43,822 bases of DNA from Bryobacterales bacterium (GTDB taxonomy: Bacteria; Acidobacteriota; Terriglobia; Bryobacterales; Bryobacteraceae), in assembly GCA_020847315.1 (NCBI GenBank), contig JADLCF010000085.1, forward strand, positions 1-43,822, in the 5' to 3' direction. A program made the position numbers and the translations under genes. Under the pieces are notes generated by a model. It was given only the letters and a program-made list of their open reading frames with translations, did not search any database and had not been told where the DNA came from. Shown here in pieces: positions 18,465 through 27,095 of the stretch; within the stretch, counting starts at the first letter, position 1, and every line of letters begins with the position of its first letter.

Positions 18465-19004
18465 ATGAAGTCCGTAAGTATTAGAAAGGACACCGGAAGG
18501 TGGTTACACGCTGTCGACTACGGCGCAAGCGGTGCGATGGATGATTGGCGTCCGATGAATTTGCTGTCGCGGAAGAACTCGACGCAATCGCAAGCGTGCC
18601 CGGCCGAGACCGGTCAGATCCCCGTTGTCCTGATTGTCGACGACGATCCCATGTCGCGGGAGTTGCTGGCTGACGCACTATCTCCGCAGCAGTTTCAGGT
18701 GGTCGCCGTTGCGGACGGCGTCGAAGGGTTGCGTGTTCTTGAGGACCTGCGCCCGGCCGTGATGCTGGTGGATATTCAGATGCCCTATATGGACGGGTTC
18801 GAGTTTCTCGCGAAAGTTCGTGAGAATCCAAAGTTCGACGCCGTGCCGATGGTTGCCGTAACCGCGTATGCGATGGTCAGCGATGCATCCCGCATTTTGA
18901 AGCGCGGATTTGACGAGTATCTCTCGAAGCCCGTTCCGGTAAAGACCCTCCGGCAAACCATTAGCCGCCTGCTGAGCGATCACCCTGCGAACACCACCCA
19001 CTAG
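18465..19004 (+). CDS. Single-domain response regulator (CheY-like receiver)
   Basis: The 179-residue protein has an N-terminal extension of about 45 residues without clear homology, then one receiver domain. The receiver shows VLIVDDDPMSRELL (acidic pocket), phosphoacceptor D103 in MLVDIQMPYMDG, the switch Thr in MVAVTAYA, and the Lys in YLSKPV. There is no output domain, so it probably signals by protein contact. The ATG at 18465 has a G-rich stretch (GGGGGT) upstream. An ATG at 18537 would also work and an open extension runs back to 18282. It is followed by an NtrC-type regulator and a histidine kinase, its likely signalling neighbours. Confidence 0.85.
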   Translation: MKSVSIRKDTGRWLHAVDYGASGAMDDWRPMNLLSRKNSTQSQACPAETGQIPVVLIVDDDPMSRELLADALSPQQFQVVAVADGVEGLRVLEDLRPAVMLVDIQMPYMDGFEFLAKVRENPKFDAVPMVAVTAYAMVSDASRILKRGFDEYLSKPVPVKTLRQTISRLLSDHPANTTH

Positions 19005-19086
19005 CGGGGCTGTTCCATCACCCGGACGCCATCGCGGCGCACAGCGCGCGGAAACGCTTTTCCAAAAGTTGGATAATGTTGGGGGA

Positions 19087-20496
19087 ATGGCAAGCGATAG
19101 GACCATCTGCGTGCTTGCGGTTGATGACGACCCGGTTGCCCTGGAATTGGTGCAAGACGCGCTGAGTTCCGAATCGGTCAAGGTGATCACGGCGGAAACG
19201 GCTGCCGGCGGCCTCGCGCTCGCGCGCAAATGGCGACCGGAAGTGGCGATCGTCGATCTGATTCTGCCGGGGTCGAGCGGCCTCGACATGCTCGATGAGC
19301 TGCTCACGGTGGTTCCCCAGTGCGATGTCGTGCTCCTCACCGGCCACTATTCCACGGAATCCGCCGTGGAGGCCATCCAGCGTGGCGCGTCGGACTACCT
19401 AACCAAGCCAATTTCGGTACGGGACCTTCGCGCGAAGATCGGCGCCTATCTCGCCGAGAGTGAGCGACGCCTGCGCGCGACGGAGATCGAGAAAGAAGCT
19501 GCCGCGGCCAATAGTTTTCACGGCATCATCGGGCGAAGTTCCGCGATGGCGGATGTGTTTGCCCGGATTCGTCGCATTGCTCCGCATTATCGCAGCGTGC
19601 TCGTGCTGGGGGATACGGGCACAGGGAAAGAACTCGTCTCTCGCGCGATTCATGAGTTGAGTCCGGTGGCCAACGGACCTTTCGTCGTTTGCAATTGTTC
19701 CGCCGTGGCGGAAACCCTGTTTGAAAGCGAATTGTTCGGCCACGTCAAAGGCTCGTTCACGGGAGCCACCGCGAACAAGGTCGGCTTTTTCGAAGCCGCG
19801 AACGGCGGCACGCTCTTCCTCGACGAGTTGGGTGATTTGCCGCTGGCCATGCAAACCAAACTGCTGCGGGCTATCCAGAATCAGGAAGTGCAGCGCGTGG
19901 GTTCGCCGGAGGCGGTTCGCGTGAGCGTGCGGATCATCGGCGCCACCAACCGAGACCTCCATGGGATGATGGCGGCGGGCGGCTTTCGGGAAGACTTGTA
20001 CTACCGGCTCGCGATGGTGGAGGTGAAGCTGCCTTCCCTCTCCCAGCGGCCCGACGATATCCCCTTGCTCGCGCGGCATTTCATCGCGGCCTTCGCCAAG
20101 GAGTACGGCAAGGAAGTTTCCGATATCACCACCCGCGCCATGGCGGCGCTGGTCCGTCATCCCTGGCCTGGAAACATCCGGGAACTGGAGAACGTCATCG
20201 GCCATGCCGCGATGATGGCCGAAAGCTCCATGATCGATCTCGATGACTTCCCTCCCGAATACAGTGAAGCAAATGCGGAGTCGTTTCCTGCTTTTCCGCT
20301 GGAGAGACTCCCCACGCTGGCGGAGATCGGCAGGCGATACGCTCGCCATGCGCTGGACGTGACGCATGGGAATAAAGCGAGAGCCGCGGAGCTACTGGGG
20401 ATCTCCAGGGCAACCCTCTATAAGATGCTCAGCGAGAAAGAAGGGCCGGAACCGCAGCCGGCCGATCCGCCGGATACAGTGGACGCGCTCGCCTGA
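19087..20496 (+). CDS. NtrC-family sigma-54-dependent response regulator
   Basis: The 469-residue protein has a receiver domain (1-120; phosphoacceptor D57 in [11 protein letters not shown], Lys in YLTKPI), a short linker, an AAA+ domain (about 145-375) and a Fis-type helix-turn-helix at the C-terminus ([20 protein letters not shown]). Walker A is GDTGTGKE and Walker B is [10 protein letters not shown]. The sigma-54 contact loop, usually GAFTGA, reads GSFTGA (222-227), a conservative change that keeps Phe and Thr. It should activate sigma-54 promoters after phosphorylation. ATG 19087 follows a G-run; a TTG at 19069 is also in frame. It ends 4 bp from the convergent histidine kinase gene, its probable partner. 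Confidence 0.92.
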   Translation: MASDRTICVLAVDDDPVALELVQDALSSESVKVITAETAAGGLALARKWRPEVAIVDLILPGSSGLDMLDELLTVVPQCDVVLLTGHYSTESAVEAIQRGASDYLTKPISVRDLRAKIGAYLAESERRLRATEIEKEAAAANSFHGIIGRSSAMADVFARIRRIAPHYRSVLVLGDTGTGKELVSRAIHELSPVANGPFVVCNCSAVAETLFESELFGHVKGSFTGATANKVGFFEAANGGTLFLDELGDLPLAMQTKLLRAIQNQEVQRVGSPEAVRVSVRIIGATNRDLHGMMAAGGFREDLYYRLAMVEVKLPSLSQRPDDIPLLARHFIAAFAKEYGKEVSDITTRAMAALVRHPWPGNIRELENVIGHAAMMAESSMIDLDDFPPEYSEANAESFPAFPLERLPTLAEIGRRYARHALDVTHGNKARAAELLGISRATLYKMLSEKEGPEPQPADPPDTVDALA

Positions 20497-20500
20497 GCGC

Positions 20501-22531
20501 CTATTCTTCCGGCGTCCCGACGTCGAGGTTCGTCCGCGGCTCTACCGGAAACGAGATTCGGAACCGGCTCCCCTTGTCCGGCGCGCTTTCCACCTCGATT
20601 CGGCCACCTTGCATTTCCACCAGCTTTCGGGTGATCGCCAGGCCGAGCCCGCTGCCCCGCAGCTTTGGCCGGAATGTCGGATGATGCACCTGCTCGAACT
20701 CGCCGAAGATTCTCTCCAGATCCTCATCGCAAATGCCAATGCCCGTGTCCTCCACTTCGGCGAAGACACGGCCCTCCGCCTGGCCGAGAGTAACCGTCGC
20801 CCGCCCTCCCGCGGGTGTGTACTTGATCGCGTTGCCGACCAGGTTCGTGAGGATCTGGCGAATGCGTTCCGGATCCGCGATCAGCGACGGGTGAGCCGTT
20901 TGAAGCAGGGAGAGATCCACGCCCTGATCCCTGGCGATGGGAAGCAGCGAGATGACCACGGCTTCCGCGACCACGTGCAGGTCGAACTGCTCGAGATTGA
21001 GCCGCAAGCGCCCCGCGGAAATGCGTGAAAGGTCGAGCACGTCGTTCACCACGCGAATCAGATGCTGCGTGCTGCTCGCGATATTTCCAAGAAAGCGGCG
21101 CTGCCGTTCGTTCAGGTCCTCGCTTTCTGGATCCTCGAAGAGCAGTTCCAGAAAACCGCTGATCGAATGCAGGGGCGTTCGCAACTCATGGCTCATGCTG
21201 GATAGGAATGCGGTCCTCTCCGAGAGAATCGATTCCAACTGCCGTGTTCGTTCCTGCAGATCGCGATTCGCGCGCTGCAATTGGTTCGCGCTTTCCGCAA
21301 GGCTTTCGTTAAGGTTGCGAATTCGCTCTTCGGCGGCCTTCCGGTCCGAAATGTCGAGACTTACCCCGGCCATGAACCGGATCTTGCCCGTCTTCTCGTC
21401 GTAGACCCCGGCGCCCGCTCCAGCCAGCCAGGTCCGCTCGCCCGTCTCCGGATCCAGAAGAAACTCACGGTAAAACGGCTTTCCGCTCTTCACGGAGGAG
21501 AGGATCGTCTCCTGCAGCGGCCCCCGCTCGTGCGGCGCCACGCGGGCGTAGAATGCGTTGATCGAACCCTCATATTCGGAATCGCCCAGCCCCAGCATCT
21601 GCGCCAGGTTCCGATTCCAGAACGCGGCGTCGGTTTCCGGGTTCCAGACCCAGATGCCGATATTCGCCGCGTCGGTCGCGAGCCGGAAACGCTGCTCGTA
21701 ATCTTTCAGCTTCTGTTCCGCAACACGCGTCTCCGTCGTGTCCCTCAGAATACTCACCGCGCCCATCAGCGCGCCTGCTTCATCCCGTACCGGCGCGGCG
21801 GAAACGCTTACATGCCTTGGCCGGCTCCCTCTCGGCACAAGTAGGCGTCCCCCTGCTTCTCGCGCTCCCTCGCCGGTTCGAAGGACGGTGAGAACCAACT
21901 GCTCGATTCTTTCCCCGGTCGCCGCGGATTCGATGGTCCACATCTCAGAGATCGGCTTGCCCAGACAATCTTCGATCGTCAAACCGGAGAAATCCAGCGC
22001 GGCTGCGTTCGCGAAGCGCACAAGCCCCTCGCGATCCACCGAAACCACGGCGTCAAGGATTCCGGAAAGCACGGTTTCAAACCGGATGGCCTCCCGCGCG
22101 TAATGAGATTCCGCCGCGCGGCGCAGAAGACGTTCCGATTCGCCCTCCTGTTGCGCCAGCCGCAGCGCCCGTTCCTTGCGCTCCAGATTGGCCGCGTAAT
22201 GCTGAAGCTGGTGGATAATCGCGACCACGATGACGGCGATCGCGAGAAAAATGGCAAGCGCGATCACCGTGGAGAGCGTGGGAGGCGTAAACAGAAACGG
22301 AGCGCCGGAACTCGCGAAATTGGTAAGAAATCCCGCGCAGATTGCCGCCAACAGTCCAAACCGCGCCCCCCCGAAAATGCCGGAAACCACGACGGCCAGC
22401 AGCCCGAACGTCGTCTCGAACTGGTCGCCGAGGTAATGCTGAGAGAGATCGCCTGCCGCCACAGCAATGGCCACTGAACAGACGAGCACCACCAGCTTTT
22501 GCCAGATCGGCCGGATCGCGATGGAATGCAC
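20501..22531 (-). CDS. Membrane PAS-domain sensor histidine kinase
   Basis: The protein of about 676 residues has an N-terminal block of four hydrophobic segments (about 10-115) resembling the KdpD-type DUF4118 membrane domain. Two PAS domains follow (about 150-260 and 275-390), then a coiled coil, a HisKA domain with SSMSHELRTPLHS (phosphorylated H448), and an ATPase domain with NLVGNAIKYTP, DTGIGI and RGSGLGLAI. It has no receiver domain. It likely phosphorylates the adjacent NtrC-type or single-domain regulator. The start is uncertain: the GTG at 22531 fits the membrane domain best, another GTG is at 22540, and the frame is open to 22681. It is tail-to-tail with the NtrC-type gene (4 bp gap). 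The signal is unknown. Confidence 0.9.
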   Translation of the reverse strand: MHSIAIRPIWQKLVVLVCSVAIAVAAGDLSQHYLGDQFETTFGLLAVVVSGIFGGARFGLLAAICAGFLTNFASSGAPFLFTPPTLSTVIALAIFLAIAVIVVAIIHQLQHYAANLERKERALRLAQQEGESERLLRRAAESHYAREAIRFETVLSGILDAVVSVDREGLVRFANAAALDFSGLTIEDCLGKPISEMWTIESAATGERIEQLVLTVLRTGEGAREAGGRLLVPRGSRPRHVSVSAAPVRDEAGALMGAVSILRDTTETRVAEQKLKDYEQRFRLATDAANIGIWVWNPETDAAFWNRNLAQMLGLGDSEYEGSINAFYARVAPHERGPLQETILSSVKSGKPFYREFLLDPETGERTWLAGAGAGVYDEKTGKIRFMAGVSLDISDRKAAEERIRNLNESLAESANQLQRANRDLQERTRQLESILSERTAFLSSMSHELRTPLHSISGFLELLFEDPESEDLNERQRRFLGNIASSTQHLIRVVNDVLDLSRISAGRLRLNLEQFDLHVVAEAVVISLLPIARDQGVDLSLLQTAHPSLIADPERIRQILTNLVGNAIKYTPAGGRATVTLGQAEGRVFAEVEDTGIGICDEDLERIFGEFEQVHHPTFRPKLRGSGLGLAITRKLVEMQGGRIEVESAPDKGSRFRISFPVEPRTNLDVGTPEE

Positions 22532-22805
22532 TCCAAACACTCTACACTCTTGGAGAGGTCCGCAAGCGGATGCAGCGTTTCTTCGGACCCGGAAGGGGCC
22601 CTCCGTTCGCCGTGCGGCGTTCCCGATTCGCTGTTCAGAATTCCGCCAAGTGTTCAAAATCCAGACGATCGCGGGGTTCACAAGAAGCGGTAATCCGGCG
22701 GAGCCGATACGCGGGAACGCCTAAAATTCGTTTGATTTCAGTCGGTTCCATTTCGATTTGCCGTGGCGCCCGGTTGTTGGCGAGCCGATTGCACCTCTTT
22801 CCCGC

Positions 22806-23498
22806 ATGGCGACAACAGTTAACTCTCTCAACACCCTTCGCCGATTCACCCCGGCACACCGGATTGGCAATACTCCCGGCGGTCGAACGGGGCATCGTCA
22901 CGGAGCGCTCGCTGCGCATGGCGTCCATCGGCGGGGGCAGAATTCCGAAGCCGAAGCCGCGCTGCGGCAGGATGTCGAGACACCGGTGGTTGCGGAGGCC
23001 GTGGAAGCCGCGCCCGCCCTCACGGTGGAGCAATATGGGGCCGCCTATCAGACCGGGTTCCAGCGCACGGTTCGTTTCCTTCGTTCGCGTGGCGCGAACG
23101 AAGATGCGGCGGAAGAAATCGCGCAGGCGGCGTGGAGCCGCGGCTGGGAGCGCATCCATCAACTGCGCACCCCCGAAGCTCTCGAAGTCTGGATTGCCAG
23201 TATCGCCAAGCACATGTTTAGCGCCCACGCCATCAAGGTGCAGCGGAGCGAGGAGATCGAAGAAACGACCGCGGCTTGTGGGCCTTCGGCCACGAACATC
23301 CTCTGGAACGAGATAGTGAGTTGTTGCCAGCCCGAGGAGAAGAAGCTCCTCAGCCTGCACTACGTGAGTGGCTACAGCAGCAGCGAAATCGCCGAGAAAC
23401 TGGGCTGCAGCGCCCTTGCCGTGCGGCTCCGCCTCATGCGCGTTCGCCGGAAGATCGATGCCAACCTCCCCGCGGCGGCGCTCCCTCTTGCCGCCTGA
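22806..23498 (+). CDS. ECF-like RNA polymerase sigma factor
   Basis: The 230-residue protein has a region resembling sigma-70 region 2 (about 80-140: QRTVRFLRSRGANEDAAEEI, then WIASIAKHMF). Its region 4 is helix-turn-helix (about 178-225: LHYVSGYSSSEIAEKLGCSA, then LRLMRVRRKI). The first 60-70 residues are Arg/Gly-rich without recognisable homology, so the real start may be further in. No good ribosome binding site was seen at ATG 22806. No anti-sigma gene is adjacent; the next gene encodes a SYLF-domain exported protein 38 bp downstream. The 274 bp upstream, shared with the histidine kinase start, hold no supported gene. Confidence 0.72.
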   Translation: MATTVNSLNTLRRFTPAHRIGNTPGGRTGHRHGALAAHGVHRRGQNSEAEAALRQDVETPVVAEAVEAAPALTVEQYGAAYQTGFQRTVRFLRSRGANEDAAEEIAQAAWSRGWERIHQLRTPEALEVWIASIAKHMFSAHAIKVQRSEEIEETTAACGPSATNILWNEIVSCCQPEEKKLLSLHYVSGYSSSEIAEKLGCSALAVRLRLMRVRRKIDANLPAAALPLAA

Positions 23499-23536
23499 AC
23501 CCGGCGCGATCGTGCTCGAAAGGCGTGGAGATCATC

Positions 23537-24235
23537 ATGAGAATGCGTTTTGCGGTAATCGGTTTGGCGGCGCTCGGGCTGCTGGCAGCGCAACTCGTGG
23601 CGCGCGACGATGAAGCGGACCGCGTGCGCGCGGCGAATGAAGTCGTGCGGGAAATGATGACCGCGGGCGACAGGGGCATTCCTCAAGACCTGATGGATCA
23701 CGCCACCTGCATTGTCGTGATTCCCGGGATGAAGCGCGCGGCGTTCGTGATCGGCGGCAGTTATGGCGCCGGCATCGCGAGTTGCCGGGATTCACGCGGT
23801 TGGTCCGCCCCCTCTGCCGTGAAGATGGAAGGGGGCAGCGTCGGCTTCCAGATTGGCGCGGGCGAAGTGGATCTGATCCTCGTGGTGTTGAACGAGAAAG
23901 GCAAGCAGCGGCTTTTCGATAGCAAGTTCACCCTGGGCGGCGAAGCGGCGGTGATGGCGGGGCCCGTCGGCCGCCAATCAAGCGCGGAGACCGATGCCTT
24001 CCTGACCGCCGAAATTCTCACGTACTCTCAATCGCGGGGCATCTATGCGGGGATCGACGTCAAAGGGTCCACGCTTCGCCCGAACGATGGCGAGAATCGT
24101 GAACTCTATGGCAAGGCCGTCTCCAGCCGCGACATTCTCGAAGGCCGCGTTCCAGCCCCCGCGGTGGCAAAGCCGTTTCTAGCCACCCTGAATAAGTACT
24201 CTCCCTATCAGGCCGGCCACGCCTCGAAGCGTTAG
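23537..24235 (+). CDS. Exported SYLF-domain (Ysc84/DUF500) protein
   Basis: The 232-residue protein has an N-terminal hydrophobic signal (MRMRFAVIGLAALGLLAAQL) and then a SYLF-type domain. Typical stretches are IPQDLMDHATCIVVIPGMKR, GGSYGAGIASCRDSRGWSAP, SVGFQIGAGEVDLILVVLNE and the family's 'GG.A...AGPVGR' (GGEAAVMAGPVGRQSSA). SYLF domains bind lipids in eukaryotic proteins; the role of bacterial secreted copies is not established. ATG 23537 has GTGGAG six bases upstream. It lies 38 bp behind the sigma factor, so the two may share a transcript. Confidence 0.85.
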   Translation: MRMRFAVIGLAALGLLAAQLVARDDEADRVRAANEVVREMMTAGDRGIPQDLMDHATCIVVIPGMKRAAFVIGGSYGAGIASCRDSRGWSAPSAVKMEGGSVGFQIGAGEVDLILVVLNEKGKQRLFDSKFTLGGEAAVMAGPVGRQSSAETDAFLTAEILTYSQSRGIYAGIDVKGSTLRPNDGENRELYGKAVSSRDILEGRVPAPAVAKPFLATLNKYSPYQAGHASKR

Positions 24236-24325
24236 ATCGCGTTGGCCACTGCTTCGTTGGCCGCCGGATCCGCGCGCACCCCGCTCCTCAACGGTAGAAT
24301 AGGTTTTCGGAGAGCGGAAACCAGT

Positions 24326-25783
24326 ATGGCAAGCCGGGAAATGACCGTTGCGGAAACAGTAGATGCCGTGCTCGCGCGGTGGCGAGCCGGAGGAACGGCG
24401 GCCGAGAGGCCCGCCACCCGCGGCGCGGAGCCGCCGGCGGCCCCGGCGCAGACCGGCGATGGCGTTTTCGCCACGGTGGATGAAGCGGTCAGAGCGGCCG
24501 CTGAAGCCCAACTCCGTCTGGCTGCGATGAGCCTCGATGATCGCGGGAAGATTCTCGCCATCATCCGCCGCATGTGCGTCGATCACGCCCGCGAGTGGGC
24601 CGCGCTCGAATTGGCGGAAACCAAGCTGGGCCGCGCCGATCACAAAACCGAGAAGCTACTGTCGATCCCAAAAGTGCTGGGCGTCGAAGCCTTGCGAACC
24701 GAGGCGCGCAGCGATTCGAGCGGACTCTCCATTCTTGAGCACGCGCCCTGGGGCGTCATTGGCATGGTGCTGCCCGTCACCCACTCCATCCCCACCATGG
24801 CCAGCAACGCGATCAATGTGATCGCCGCCGGCAACACCGCCGTTTTTGGCGCGCATCCATCCGGTGCGAATTGCGCGCGGCATGCCCTGCGCGCCTTTAA
24901 CCGCGAGATCGAACGGGAAATGGGCGCGCGCAACCTGATCGTGACCACGGCGGAAGCCTCGCTCCGTCACGCCGGGGAACTCTTCGAGCACCCCCAGATC
25001 GCCCTGCTTTGCGTCACCGGCGGGCCTTCCGTGGTGAAGGCGGCGATGAAGCACGGCAAGCGCGTCATCGCCGCGGGCCCGGGCAATCCGCCGGTGGTGG
25101 TGGATGAGACGGCGGATCTCGATGCCGCCGCCCGCGCGATCGTCGCCGGCGCGTCCTTCGATAACAACCTGCTTTGCATTGGAGAGAAGGAAGTCTTCGT
25201 GGTGGCGGGTGTGGCGGACGCCTTCATCGCCGCGCTGAAGCGGGCGGGCGCCGCGCAATTGGATGCCGCCGCCATTGAGCGTCTGGCCGCCGCCGCCTTC
25301 ACATTCGACGGGCCGGGCGTGGGCTGCGGACGGGCGCATTTGAAGAAGGAACTTGTCGGAAAGGATACCGCCGTGCTTGCCGCCGCCGCGGGCGTGCAGA
25401 TCCCGCCGGGCACGCCGCTGCTCTTCGGCGAAACCGCCGCGAGCCACGCCTTCGTGCAGGAAGAACAGATGATGCCGTTCGTGCCCGTCGTCCGTGTTCC
25501 CGATGCCGATGCGGCCATCGCTGCCGCCGTCCAGGCGGAGCACGGCTACCGGCACACCGCCATCATCCACTCCCGCAATGTCGATACGGTCACAAAGTTC
25601 GCAAGAGCGATGAACACCACTCTCGTGGTCCACAACGCCGCCTGCTCCGCGGCGCTCGGCGCGGGGGGCGCGGGCTATCTCAGCTTCAGCATCGCCACGC
25701 CCACGGGGGAGGGGGTCACCACCCCGCTGACCTTCACGCGCGAACGTCAGTTGGCCATCGGCGGCGCCCTGCGGATGATTTAG
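24326..25783 (+). CDS. CoA-acylating aldehyde dehydrogenase (EutE/PduP type) with targeting-like N-terminus
   Basis: This 485-residue protein should oxidise an aldehyde (such as acetaldehyde, propionaldehyde or lactaldehyde) with CoA and NAD+ to an acyl-CoA. EutE/PduP hallmarks are APWGVIGMVLPVTHSIPTMA, the region AGPGNPPVVVDETADLDAAA, and the active-site Cys C284 in SFDNNLLCIGEKEV. In front of the enzyme domain sits an amphipathic helix (about 5-21, TVAETVDAVLARWRA) and an Ala/Pro/Gly linker (about 22-45), like the encapsulation peptides that direct such enzymes into bacterial microcompartments. No shell-protein gene is in the window. ATG 24326 is chosen for this N-terminus and GGAGAG upstream; the frame is open to 24242. 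Substrate is unknown. Confidence 0.88.
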   Translation: MASREMTVAETVDAVLARWRAGGTAAERPATRGAEPPAAPAQTGDGVFATVDEAVRAAAEAQLRLAAMSLDDRGKILAIIRRMCVDHAREWAALELAETKLGRADHKTEKLLSIPKVLGVEALRTEARSDSSGLSILEHAPWGVIGMVLPVTHSIPTMASNAINVIAAGNTAVFGAHPSGANCARHALRAFNREIEREMGARNLIVTTAEASLRHAGELFEHPQIALLCVTGGPSVVKAAMKHGKRVIAAGPGNPPVVVDETADLDAAARAIVAGASFDNNLLCIGEKEVFVVAGVADAFIAALKRAGAAQLDAAAIERLAAAAFTFDGPGVGCGRAHLKKELVGKDTAVLAAAAGVQIPPGTPLLFGETAASHAFVQEEQMMPFVPVVRVPDADAAIAAAVQAEHGYRHTAIIHSRNVDTVTKFARAMNTTLVVHNAACSAALGAGGAGYLSFSIATPTGEGVTTPLTFTRERQLAIGGALRMI

Positions 25784-25814
25784 CCGCAGCTTCGCCGTCT
25801 TCGGAAACGGAAGC

Positions 25815-25840
25815 GCGAACGAGCCTCGTTCGCATACAAT
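25815..25840 (+). promoter_or_regulatory. Palindrome and -10-like element upstream of the epimerase gene
   Basis: A 19-bp perfect palindrome with a one-base centre (GCGAACGAG C CTCGTTCGC, 25815-25833) ends one base before TACAAT (25835-25840), a good -10 match. The next ATG is at 25850, about 9 bases after the hexamer, with no ribosome binding site. The palindrome could be an operator over the promoter, or a hairpin ending the aldehyde dehydrogenase transcript; there is no T-run. Confidence 0.45.
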
Positions 25841-25849
25841 GACAACCGG

Positions 25850-26752
25850 ATGCGAGTGACCATCAGCGGCGGAACCGGCTTTGTGGGGAGGCGTCTTCTC
25901 GCTCAGTTGCTTCCTTCCGGCGCCGATATTCATTTGCTCACTCGCCAGTTGCGCCCCGGCCAATCCGGCGGCGTGTTGCCGCATCTGTGGGATCCCCTCC
26001 GCGAACTCGCTCCCCTCGATAGCTTCGAGGGGAGCGATGCCGTCGTTCACCTGATGGGGGAGCCGGTCGCGCAGCGCTGGTCGCCCGAAATCAAACGCCG
26101 CATTCGGGAGAGCCGCGTCACATCCACGCGGAACCTCGTGGATGCGATGGCCGCTTCGGAGTCTCGCCCCCAACTCCTCATCTGTGCGTCCGCGGTGGGC
26201 TACTACGGTTCACGCGGCGATGAGTGGCTCGATGAGGAATCCGCCCCGGGCGAGGGTTTTCTCTCCGATGTCTGCCGTGAATGGGAAGCGGAAGCAATGC
26301 GGGCCGCGGACCTCGGCATGCGCGTGCTGCGCCTGCGCTTCGGGATCGTGCTCGGGGCCGAGGGCGGAGCGTTGGCCCGGATGTTGCCGGTCTTTCGCCT
26401 TGGGCTGGGCGGACGCCTGGGCAACGGCGGGCAGTGGATGAGCTGGATCCATGCGGGGGATCTCGTGGGGATGATGCTCTTCGCGCTCCGCTACCCGCAC
26501 ATCCAAGGCGTATGGAATGCCGTAGCACCGAACCCCGTCACGAACGCTGAATTCACCACGACGCTGGCGCGCATCCTGAAGCGCCCGGCCTTCTTTCCGG
26601 CGCCGGAATCCGCCCTGAAGCTGTTGTTCGGCGAGGGCGCGCAGCCGTTGCTCGCGAGCCATCGCGTGAGGCCGGCTGCCGCGGAAGCGGCGGGCTATCG
26701 CTTCCAATATGGCGGCTTGCACGCCGCGCTACGGCACCTGCTCAGGAATTAG
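25850..26752 (+). CDS. TIGR01777-family NAD(P)-dependent epimerase-like protein
   Basis: The 300-residue protein is an extended short-chain dehydrogenase/reductase with the N-terminal nucleotide-binding loop SGGTGFVGRRLL. Its subfamily marks are GEPVAQRWSPEIKRRIRESR, SAVGYYGSRGDEWLDEES and RLRFGIVLGAEGGAL, followed by a C-terminal DUF1731-like part (about 250-300). Reaction and substrate are unknown for this family. The start lacks a Shine-Dalgarno sequence and lies just after a -10-like hexamer. Its 3' end overlaps the convergent small gene by 11 bp. Confidence 0.88.
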   Translation: MRVTISGGTGFVGRRLLAQLLPSGADIHLLTRQLRPGQSGGVLPHLWDPLRELAPLDSFEGSDAVVHLMGEPVAQRWSPEIKRRIRESRVTSTRNLVDAMAASESRPQLLICASAVGYYGSRGDEWLDEESAPGEGFLSDVCREWEAEAMRAADLGMRVLRLRFGIVLGAEGGALARMLPVFRLGLGGRLGNGGQWMSWIHAGDLVGMMLFALRYPHIQGVWNAVAPNPVTNAEFTTTLARILKRPAFFPAPESALKLLFGEGAQPLLASHRVRPAAAEAAGYRFQYGGLHAALRHLLRN

Positions 26753-27020
26753 CCTCGCGCGACGCCTCCTTCTCCCGTTTGAGTTCTTCCATCACGCTGT
26801 AGACGAGTTCCTTCGCTTGCTCGATGCCGGTGATCATCATCTGCACGTCACGGGGGATGCGCCTGCCTTTCGTTACAGTTTGCATATAAACCCCGTGCTG
26901 CCCGGCCAGCACCAGCGCGTCGGTGAGGATGTCCATGCTGACGGCCAAGCGCCCGCGGGCCGTGCCCATCATGAATTCATGCTTTTCGAGAGTCTCCGCA
27001 TGGTCTTGAAACGCTGACAT
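26742..27020 (-). CDS. Small helical protein of unknown function
   Basis: This 92-residue protein is supported by a strong ribosome binding site (GGAGGA just before the ATG at 27020) and a compact intergenic position. It is divergent from the DegT-family gene (75 bp) and overlaps the end of the epimerase gene by 11 bp. It appears all-helical, with conserved-looking stretches GTARGRLAVSMDILTDAL and MITGIEQAKELVYSVMEEL, and a charged C-terminal tail. There is no signal peptide or membrane segment, so it is probably cytoplasmic. I do not recognise the family. Confidence 0.7.
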   Translation of the reverse strand: MSAFQDHAETLEKHEFMMGTARGRLAVSMDILTDALVLAGQHGVYMQTVTKGRRIPRDVQMMITGIEQAKELVYSVMEELKREKEASREANS

Positions 27021-27095
27021 ATTCCTCCGCGCATCCCCGCTACTCGCCGGGCTCGATGTTTCGTCCGATTCCCAAACTTCTGTACAGTATAGGGG

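Noticed and set aside
18545-18575. Possible sigma-54 (-24/-12) promoter near TGGCG...TTTGCT
   Set aside because: GG and GC are 14 bp apart instead of 10, so the spacing is wrong.
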